From Verrucomicrobia bacterium UBA1200 (GTDB lineage Bacteria; Verrucomicrobiota; Kiritimatiellia; RFP12; UBA1067): 64,000 nt of DNA. Positions 57,941-64,000 of the stretch are shown piece after piece. The position numbers and the translations under genes are program-made. Each line of letters begins with the position of its first letter. The stretch's first letter is position 1. The stretch is taken from NCBI GenBank assembly GCA_002309765.1, contig DBXY01000019.1:12930-76929 (forward strand), given 5' to 3'. The notes below the pieces were generated by a model, which had not been told where the DNA came from, did no database searches, and saw only the letters and a list, made by a program, of their open reading frames with translations.

Positions 57941-59322
57941 TGAGTGCTGAAATTACGCTGAAACAACTGATTGAAGTCGCCATCGAAGAGGGTGCTTCCG
58001 AAGTACAAGTTAACGCTAATCGGGTGCCGGAGCTGTTCATCCACGGGAACCCGGAGCCATTAGATATGGCGCCGCTGTCGGAGGAAGACACCCTGGAGCT
58101 GATGGGTGAAATCGCCAACGAAGCGCAGCTGGGCGAGTTAGAGGCAAAGGGCAGTTCCGACTTCGCATTTGTATTGGACGACGGAATCCGTTTCAAAGCC
58201 ACGATTTACCGGAAACGCGGCCACTACGGACTCTCGGTCCGCGTCGCGATTACCATGAAGCACCTGATGGAAATCACCGTCGAGAAAGGCGCATCCGACC
58301 TTCACATCCGCGCCCATGCCGTGCCGCTGCTGCGTATCCACGGCAACCTCGCGCCGCAAAGCGACATGGCCATGCTCAGTCCCGAAGACGTGCGTGATCT
58401 GCTTCTGGAGGTAACCACCGAAGAGCAGATGAAAGAAATCAACACCAACGGCGGTGCCGACTTCGCATTGGCCTTGGAAGACGGTACCCGTTTCCGTGTC
58501 AGCGCGTTCAAAGAGCGCCGCAATTACGGTGTCGTGATGCGTGTGATTCCGACCACTCTACTGACGCTGGAACAACTCGGCTTGCCGGAACAGGTGCAAG
58601 AGTTGCTTTACAAGCCGCGCGGACTGATTCTGGTGACCGGCCCGACCGGTTCAGGTAAGTCCACCACCCTGGCCTCGATGTTGAACGTGATCAACCATCA
58701 GCGCAACTGCCACATCATCACCATCGAAGACCCGATCGAATTCTACCATTACTCAAAACAGTCCACTGTCACCCAGCGCGAAGTCGGTGACGACGTGCCG
58801 AGTTTCGCCGAAGCCATCCGCCGCGCCCTGCGTCAGGACCCGGACGTGATCCTCGTCGGCGAAATGCGCGACCTTGAGACCATCCACGCCGCCATCACCG
58901 CCGCAGAAACCGGACACTTGGTGTTCGGCACCCTGCACACCACCGGCGCGGCGGCCACTATCGACCGTATCGTTGACTCGTTCCCGACCGACCAGCAGGA
59001 ACAAGTCCGTACCCAGCTGTCCGTAGGTCTGCAGGCGGTGATATCCCAGTTGCTGTTGCCTCGCGCCGACAAACCCGGCCGGGTGGCGGCTTTCGAAATC
59101 ATGATCTCCACGCCGTCGGTGCGTTCCCGCATCCGCGACAACAAGACCTTCCAGATCAGTTCCGATATCCAGACCGGCGCGAAGTTTGGTATGGTCGCGC
59201 TCGATACCAGTCTGATGGACTTGTACATGCAAGGCAAAATCAGCTACGACGAACTCATCACCAAGTCACAGGATCCTGATACCGTGGTCCAGAAACTGCG
59301 CGAACAGCAGGGAAAGCGATAG
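57940..59322 (+). CDS. PilT-like ATPase with duplicated N-terminal domain
   Basis: The 460-residue protein is about 100 residues longer than ordinary PilT retraction ATPases because its N-terminal PAS-like domain occurs twice. Residues 5-102 and 104-203 align with a 99-100 residue period, for example EEGASEVQV against EKGASDLHI and SSDFAFVLDDGIRF against GADFALALEDGTRF. The second copy keeps the normal PilT sequence; the first has drifted. The ATPase core has Walker A GPTGSGKST (234-242) and the PilT signature GHLVFGTLHTTGAA. It lies in a TAATG overlap after the first PilB and seven bases before the second, so the three ATPases are made together. Confidence 0.93.
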   Translation: MSAEITLKQLIEVAIEEGASEVQVNANRVPELFIHGNPEPLDMAPLSEEDTLELMGEIANEAQLGELEAKGSSDFAFVLDDGIRFKATIYRKRGHYGLSVRVAITMKHLMEITVEKGASDLHIRAHAVPLLRIHGNLAPQSDMAMLSPEDVRDLLLEVTTEEQMKEINTNGGADFALALEDGTRFRVSAFKERRNYGVVMRVIPTTLLTLEQLGLPEQVQELLYKPRGLILVTGPTGSGKSTTLASMLNVINHQRNCHIITIEDPIEFYHYSKQSTVTQREVGDDVPSFAEAIRRALRQDPDVILVGEMRDLETIHAAITAAETGHLVFGTLHTTGAAATIDRIVDSFPTDQQEQVRTQLSVGLQAVISQLLLPRADKPGRVAAFEIMISTPSVRSRIRDNKTFQISSDIQTGAKFGMVALDTSLMDLYMQGKISYDELITKSQDPDTVVQKLREQQGKR

Positions 59323-59328
59323 ACCGCC

Positions 59329-61080
59329 ATGGCAGAAGAGCTTAACATTGAGGCCCCGCAGCAGGAAATCACCGCCGCGAACCTCGAAACCAACGTCAAC
59401 ACTTACGACCCGCTGATCGATCTAGTGGTCAGCAACGGGGTTTTAGACAAGGAAACCGCCGACGCTCTCCGCGTCGAGGCGGCCAACACCGGCCATACCA
59501 CCCGGCAGGCACTGATCGACAACGGTTTTGTAACCGAAGAGCAGCTGCTGGAGATGATGGCGGTCTATCAGGGGTGCGAGGTAATCGACCTCGCCGAGTT
59601 CACTATCGACACCGACGCGATTCAAGCCATCCCCGGCAATGTTGCCAGAATGTACAACGTGTTGCCGTTGGACCAGAGCGCGACCTCGATTTCCCTCGCG
59701 GTCAGCACCCTGGTCGAACCGCAGGTCATGGACGAGCTGATGTTCGTGGTCAACCGCGAAATCGTCCTGTATATGGCCAAGGAAAGCGATATCCGCACCA
59801 GAATCGTTGAGTATTATGGCGATGGCGCAGGCGACATGGGGGAAATGCTTGAGGGTCTGGAAGCCGAACTGGCCAACGACACCTCCCTTGGCGACGACGA
59901 GGCCAACATTGAGTCGCAGGCGGCCTCCGCGCCGGTCGTAAGGTTTGTAAACCTGGTGCTCTACCAGGCGGTAACCGACCGGGCGTCCGACATTCATTTT
60001 GAACCGTTTGAGAAGGACTTCAAGATCCGTTACCGCGTGGACGGCGCACTTTACGAGATGTCGCCCCCGCCCCGGCGTCTGGCGTTGCCGATTATTTCCC
60101 GTATCAAGGTTATGTCCGGCCTGAACATCGCCGAACGCCGCATTCCGCAGGACGGGCGTATCGCGCTTACCGTCGCCGGACACTCGGTTGACTTGCGCGT
60201 ATCCTGTCTGCCGACCGTGCATGGCGAAAGCGTGGTGCTTCGTGTGCTTGACCGTAGCGTGGTCTCCCTCGATTTGGAAAACGTCGGTCTGCCTGAAGAC
60301 ATTTACGAAGACCTTACCATCGACATCGAGAAGCCGAACGGAATCATCGTGGTGACCGGGCCGACTGGTTCCGGCAAGACCACCACACTGTATTCCTGCC
60401 TCCGCCGCATCAACACCATCGACTCCAAACTGCTGACCGCAGAGGAGCCGGTGGAATACGACATGGACGGCGTGGTGCAGGTGCAGATCAACGCCTCCGT
60501 CGGCAACACTTTCGGTCGAGTGCTGCGTGCCTTCCTGCGGCAAGACCCCGACGTCATGATGATCGGGGAAATCCGTGACTTGGAAACCGCTGAAATTGCG
60601 GTGCAGGCATCGCTTACCGGACACTTGGTGTTCAGCACCTTGCACACCAACGATGCGGCCGGCGCCGTCACCCGTTTGGTGGATATGAACGTGGCTCCTT
60701 ACCTGATCGCGTCCACGCTCGAAGCAGTGTTGGGTCAGCGTCTGGTGCGAACCATCTGCCTCAACTGCAAGCAGGCTTACACCCCGGACGACGACACACT
60801 GTCCAAGCTCTCGCTGAAGCGGGACGCGGTTGGTGACCGCCCGTTCTACTACGGCCGCGGCTGCTCCACCTGCAACGCCACCGGTTACAAGGGGCGCAAA
60901 GGCGTGTTCGAGTATCTGCGCGTGACCGACCCGATCCGCGACCTGATCAACGAGCGCCGTCCGACCCTCTTCATTCGTGAGCGCGCCCGCGAATTGGGAA
61001 TGCGTACGCTCCGCGAAGACGCGGTGCGCAACGTGCTTGACGGTTACACCACCGTTGACGAGGTGTTGCGCTACACCTAA
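59329..61080 (+). CDS. GspE/PilB-family secretion ATPase, second copy
   Basis: The 583-residue protein is a full paralogue of the first PilB gene. It has an MshEN-like N-terminal region, SDIHFEPFEKDFKIRYRVDG, Walker A GPTGSGKTTTLYS, EEPVEYDMDGVVQVQ, HLVFSTLHTNDAAGAVTRL and a zinc site formed by CLNCKQAY and CSTCNATGYKG. N-terminal differences (EELNIEAPQQEITAANLETN) suggest a different assembly partner. It may drive a second pseudopilus or act in one machine together with the first copy. The ATG is seven bases after the PilT-like stop; the ribosome-binding site is weak, so re-initiation is likely. Confidence 0.93.
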   Translation: MAEELNIEAPQQEITAANLETNVNTYDPLIDLVVSNGVLDKETADALRVEAANTGHTTRQALIDNGFVTEEQLLEMMAVYQGCEVIDLAEFTIDTDAIQAIPGNVARMYNVLPLDQSATSISLAVSTLVEPQVMDELMFVVNREIVLYMAKESDIRTRIVEYYGDGAGDMGEMLEGLEAELANDTSLGDDEANIESQAASAPVVRFVNLVLYQAVTDRASDIHFEPFEKDFKIRYRVDGALYEMSPPPRRLALPIISRIKVMSGLNIAERRIPQDGRIALTVAGHSVDLRVSCLPTVHGESVVLRVLDRSVVSLDLENVGLPEDIYEDLTIDIEKPNGIIVVTGPTGSGKTTTLYSCLRRINTIDSKLLTAEEPVEYDMDGVVQVQINASVGNTFGRVLRAFLRQDPDVMMIGEIRDLETAEIAVQASLTGHLVFSTLHTNDAAGAVTRLVDMNVAPYLIASTLEAVLGQRLVRTICLNCKQAYTPDDDTLSKLSLKRDAVGDRPFYYGRGCSTCNATGYKGRKGVFEYLRVTDPIRDLINERRPTLFIRERARELGMRTLREDAVRNVLDGYTTVDEVLRYT

Positions 61081-61133
61081 TTCCGTTTTTTCACTGCCGC
61101 CGCCCGCTGGGCGGCGGCGCTGGAGTCGCTGCC

Positions 61134-61676
61134 ATGCTTTTGAGAATCACCCAGTTCGGCGAACCCGTGTTGCGTACAAAAGCAGTCGAAGTTGCCGAGG
61201 TTAACGACGACATCCGGAAACTCGCAGACGATATGTTGGAGACGATGTACGCCGCCAACGGTGTGGGACTGGCCGCCGAACAGGTCGGACGCACCGAGGC
61301 GATTTGCGTTATCGACATTCCGCAGGACGCCGAAAAAGAAGATTGCCGCGAATTCAACGCCGGCGTTAAAATGCCGCTGGTTTTGGTCAACCCGAAAATC
61401 ACCGCCAGAGAAGGCACCCAACGCAACAACGAGGGTTGCCTGAGTTTTCCCGATATCGGGGCGCAAATCACCCGCGCCAACCAAGTAACGGTGGAGTATG
61501 TCGACCTTGACGGCGAGAAACAGAGCGTCACCGCCAAAGGTTTGCTCGCCCGGGCCATCCAACACGAAACCGATCATCTGCAGGGTGTTCTGCTGGTGGA
61601 CAAAATGAGTTCACTCCAGAAAATGTCGGTCGCTGGTCAACTTAAACGACTGCAGCGCCAATCCGCCCTATCCTAG
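61134..61676 (+). CDS. def: Peptide deformylase
   Basis: Peptide deformylase removes the N-formyl group from new proteins in the cytosol. The 180-residue protein has all three motifs: GVGLAAEQVG, EGCLSFP and QHETDHLQG, in which Cys and two His bind Fe2+ and Glu is catalytic. Length is normal. It lies 53 bases after the ATPase operon, preceded by a C/G-rich hairpin-like segment (GCCGCCGCCC/GGGCGGCGGC at about 61096-61119) that could attenuate read-through. fmt is not adjacent in the window. Confidence 0.97.
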   Translation: MLLRITQFGEPVLRTKAVEVAEVNDDIRKLADDMLETMYAANGVGLAAEQVGRTEAICVIDIPQDAEKEDCREFNAGVKMPLVLVNPKITAREGTQRNNEGCLSFPDIGAQITRANQVTVEYVDLDGEKQSVTAKGLLARAIQHETDHLQGVLLVDKMSSLQKMSVAGQLKRLQRQSALS

Positions 61677-61690
61677 CCTGCCAACGGCTT

Positions 61691-64000
61691 TCAAAGCAAC
61701 GGCAAGTCGATGCACATAACGCAGCCGCCGAATTTGCCGGTTTTGGGCGGAAGATAGACAAACACCGAACCGATTGTTGCGTCTTTCGCGCACCACACCG
61801 CGCTGCCGCTGGCGGAATAGACCGACTCTTTACCGTTTGCTCTCACCGTGAATCTGGCGGTTACCGCCACGTTGCCGGACGATTGGAACCTGACGGTGAC
61901 CACGCCCGGATTGCCATCCGCGTCAACCGCATCTTGGGTGGAAACCGAGCCGTACATTTCTTTTGCAATGCCCTTCCATGGCTCAACCGTCCAGTTATTT
62001 TGGTAGGCCGTGAAGATTCCGTCTCCCACCGTAGCGATTCCGCCCACCGGCCCCGAGCTGATAACCACCGTTTCCGAAAAAGCGAGATTACCGCTTTTGA
62101 AAACTGCCGGTGCCGAGTAAACCCCGGCATCCGTGCCACCGGCGGTAAACGATACGGCGCTTAGCGTCCACGTCTTTCCGCCGGACAACCATTTGCCGCT
62201 TATTCTGCCGTTCTTAGCCACCGTAAGCGTTGCCTGACCATCATCGCCACCCCCGTTGAAAGTCCCTACCGCCCAATTCGGAAGCTCTTCAACCGACATG
62301 GAAATGGTCGAAACCAATTGACGTCCAGCATCGGTGACAGTCAAATACACCGTGTAAAAACCAGACTTTGTCGGTACTCCGGTAATCGTCCCCGTCTTGG
62401 CGTCATACTTCAATCCGGTTGGCAGTCCGCGTACCGACATCAACGCCGACGGATTATTAAGTTCCAGCGTGGGCAGCAGTGCGGCATCCTCCACCCCAAC
62501 GGACAATCCGTAAACCCCGTCCGTATCCGGCGGCACCGCAAAACACTCGTTCGCGGCGGTGAGATTCGGTACCGCGATCTTAAAGGTGGCCGAAGCTTCG
62601 GCTTTCGACCGGTTATTGGCAACCGCTTTCACTGTGTATAAGCCGGGCTTGAGCTTACCTTCATCTGGTACATAAAGGCGGCTGTAACCCGCACTTGACT
62701 CGGTGGCGATTCCGGCCGGCAATCTCTTCAGAGTTATTTTTCCCGGTAACGAGAGGGATTCGACAAAAAACGCCAGCGACAGATTTTCAATGTCGGTGTC
62801 TCCGCTGTCAGGATTGGTTTCGCCAGTCCGCACATCCCAAACATACCCATCCAAAGCATCGCCATTCTCGCGTAATAAAATGGGGGAAGAGTCTTCCTCT
62901 ATGGTAACAAATTCTGCCGCGAGATCCACATCGTTGGTCGGCATCCGGAAACTAAACGATGGTTGCCTCCGATCGACATCAAACGCGATTGAATCGCCTT
63001 CCCAGCCGGCAAACACATAACCCTTCGCGGCCGTGGCCCGCAAATATACCTTTTTATTGGCGGCATAACCGCCCGCCCCGGTCACAATGCCTGCCGACGC
63101 ATTGGAGTCCGACGAACCGACCGTAACGGCGACCTGCGGGAAAGGCCCGATTTCGAAAGTGGCAGTCGCGGTGTGCTTAACCTTATCCACCGTCTTGATG
63201 AAATAAACCGTGTAGTAGCCGGGTTTGGTTGGCGCACCGTAAACGGAACCGGCCGGCACGGCGACGGTTTTTGTCTTGGCATTTAAGATATTCTTTGCAG
63301 TCCACTTCATTCCGGACGGAAGTCCGGTCACCGTACATTCCGCAGCCTCCGGAATGGTGTTGGTATAATTCACGCCGGGAATGAACGGCCCGTAAAGGTC
63401 TTGAACCGGGATCAACTCGTCCACCAGATTCGGCACTTTGATGGTGATAGTCTCCGTTACGGCCTTTTTAACCGTGGCGTTGGTCATTGAAACCGTAATA
63501 GTGTACATGCCGGGTTTCGAGGGCCGTCCGGAAATCGTCAAAGTCGCGGCATTGAATCTCATGCCGGACGGCAACCCCTTGACCGAAACTTTAGGTAACG
63601 TCAGCGAGTTAACGTCAAGCGCGATTTCAGTACCGTCATCAACCACATACATAGCCTCAACATTTCCGAGTGAAATTGAGGTATCCGTGTCCGTCGCGAT
63701 GAACCTCGCGTATAGCGTGAGATTGTACTTTGGCATTGTGAACGAGTAGGATCCATTACGGTAATCGGTTAACGACAAATCGGCAGGAGTGGCCAGCGTC
63801 GAGTCAAGGTACCATCCGGCGAACGCGTAACCGGCAGATGCCGAAGCTTTTACCCCTACGCTGCTGCCAACGCGGAAATCGCCGCCTCCACTCACCGAGC
63901 ATTTGGCATCGCCGCCGGACTGGACAACCCGGACCGTTTGCATTTTTTCCGGCATAATGTTGTATGCCAACGAGAAAATCGCGTTGAAGTAAAAATCCTT
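61691..64000 (-). CDS. Large surface protein with InlB-type and Ig-like repeats, N-terminus beyond window
   Basis: The frame is open to the right edge (770 codons visible), so the N-terminus and any signal peptide are missing. Two InlB/Listeria-Bacteroides-type units are visible, GYAFAGWYLDS...YSFTMPKYNLTLYARF and GYVFAGWEGDS...SFRMPTNDVDLAAEF. There are about four Ig-like units with the pattern LPSGM or LPTGL, then GxPxKPGxYTV. The C-terminal 200 residues form a distinct beta-rich domain (WAVGTFNGGGDDGQATLTVA) ending with KTGKFGGCVMCIDLPLL. Such proteins are secreted or displayed adhesins or structural repeats in PVC and Bacteroidetes bacteria. It is convergent with def, 14 bases apart. Confidence 0.8.
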   Translation of the reverse strand, partial: KDFYFNAIFSLAYNIMPEKMQTVRVVQSGGDAKCSVSGGGDFRVGSSVGVKASASAGYAFAGWYLDSTLATPADLSLTDYRNGSYSFTMPKYNLTLYARFIATDTDTSISLGNVEAMYVVDDGTEIALDVNSLTLPKVSVKGLPSGMRFNAATLTISGRPSKPGMYTITVSMTNATVKKAVTETITIKVPNLVDELIPVQDLYGPFIPGVNYTNTIPEAAECTVTGLPSGMKWTAKNILNAKTKTVAVPAGSVYGAPTKPGYYTVYFIKTVDKVKHTATATFEIGPFPQVAVTVGSSDSNASAGIVTGAGGYAANKKVYLRATAAKGYVFAGWEGDSIAFDVDRRQPSFSFRMPTNDVDLAAEFVTIEEDSSPILLRENGDALDGYVWDVRTGETNPDSGDTDIENLSLAFFVESLSLPGKITLKRLPAGIATESSAGYSRLYVPDEGKLKPGLYTVKAVANNRSKAEASATFKIAVPNLTAANECFAVPPDTDGVYGLSVGVEDAALLPTLELNNPSALMSVRGLPTGLKYDAKTGTITGVPTKSGFYTVYLTVTDAGRQLVSTISMSVEELPNWAVGTFNGGGDDGQATLTVAKNGRISGKWLSGGKTWTLSAVSFTAGGTDAGVYSAPAVFKSGNLAFSETVVISSGPVGGIATVGDGIFTAYQNNWTVEPWKGIAKEMYGSVSTQDAVDADGNPGVVTVRFQSSGNVAVTARFTVRANGKESVYSASGSAVWCAKDATIGSVFVYLPPKTGKFGGCVMCIDLPLL

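Overview
The window looks like a chromosomal segment of a Gram-negative-type bacterium of the PVC superphylum, most plausibly Kiritimatiellae/Lentisphaerae-like. The basis is protein style only: exported Gfo/Idh/MocA dehydrogenases, many secreted glycosidases, large Ig/InlB-repeat surface proteins, scattered prepilin-like proteins and orphan PilB/PilT ATPases. Most genes are GC-rich and carry clear Shine-Dalgarno sites. No tRNA, rRNA, CRISPR array or intact transposase was seen.

Layout. 1-3.5 kb: a biotin operon on the minus strand (bioB-bioD-bioA-bioW, the last cut by the window edge), preceded by a well-formed TPP riboswitch, an unexpected pairing. 3.5-9.7 kb: a polytopic membrane protein, a GH76-like glycosidase, CorA, IF-1, a repeat-rich gene-poor gap, a small membrane protein and an M24 peptidase. 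9.8-20.1 kb: a prepilin-like protein, then a carbohydrate island (GH127-like/CE7 esterase fusion, GH36, a large modular secreted protein, and a divergent XylR-type LacI/AraC regulator) bounded by diverged direct repeats. 20.3-28.4 kb: a lipoprotein dehydrogenase with an ABC exporter, a GH-A-like secreted protein whose 5' end contains a group II intron domain V fossil, a second exported dehydrogenase and a SWIM-domain protein.

28.4-36.1 kb: an RgpF-like protein, yajC-tgt, an SSS symporter, and a MacB/LolD-like ABC system. 36.1-38.1 kb: two tandem prepilin-like paralogues. 38.3-40.3 kb: uxuA and an SDR-type mannonate oxidoreductase. 40.6-42.7 kb: a lipase-like lipoprotein and two membrane proteins. 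43.0-46.8 kb: an aminotransferase, ispG and a beta-CASP ribonuclease-like protein. 46.9-49.2 kb: an AT-rich, probably transferred SF2 helicase-HNH nuclease fusion, the best candidate here for an uncharacterised defence-type system. 49.2-52.3 kb: clpB with an unusual upstream region and a cluster of inverted 19-bp repeats.

52.4-56.1 kb: malic enzyme, a ferredoxin-like aldo/keto reductase and a MATE transporter. 56.2-61.1 kb: three consecutive secretion/pilus ATPases (PilB-PilT-PilB), the middle one with a duplicated N-terminal domain. 61.1-64.0 kb: peptide deformylase and a large repeat-containing surface protein cut by the right edge.

The functional themes are polysaccharide and uronate breakdown (GH76, GH36, GH127/CE7, exported dehydrogenases, UxuA plus SDR, symporter), cell-surface and pilus-like machinery, and cofactor synthesis.
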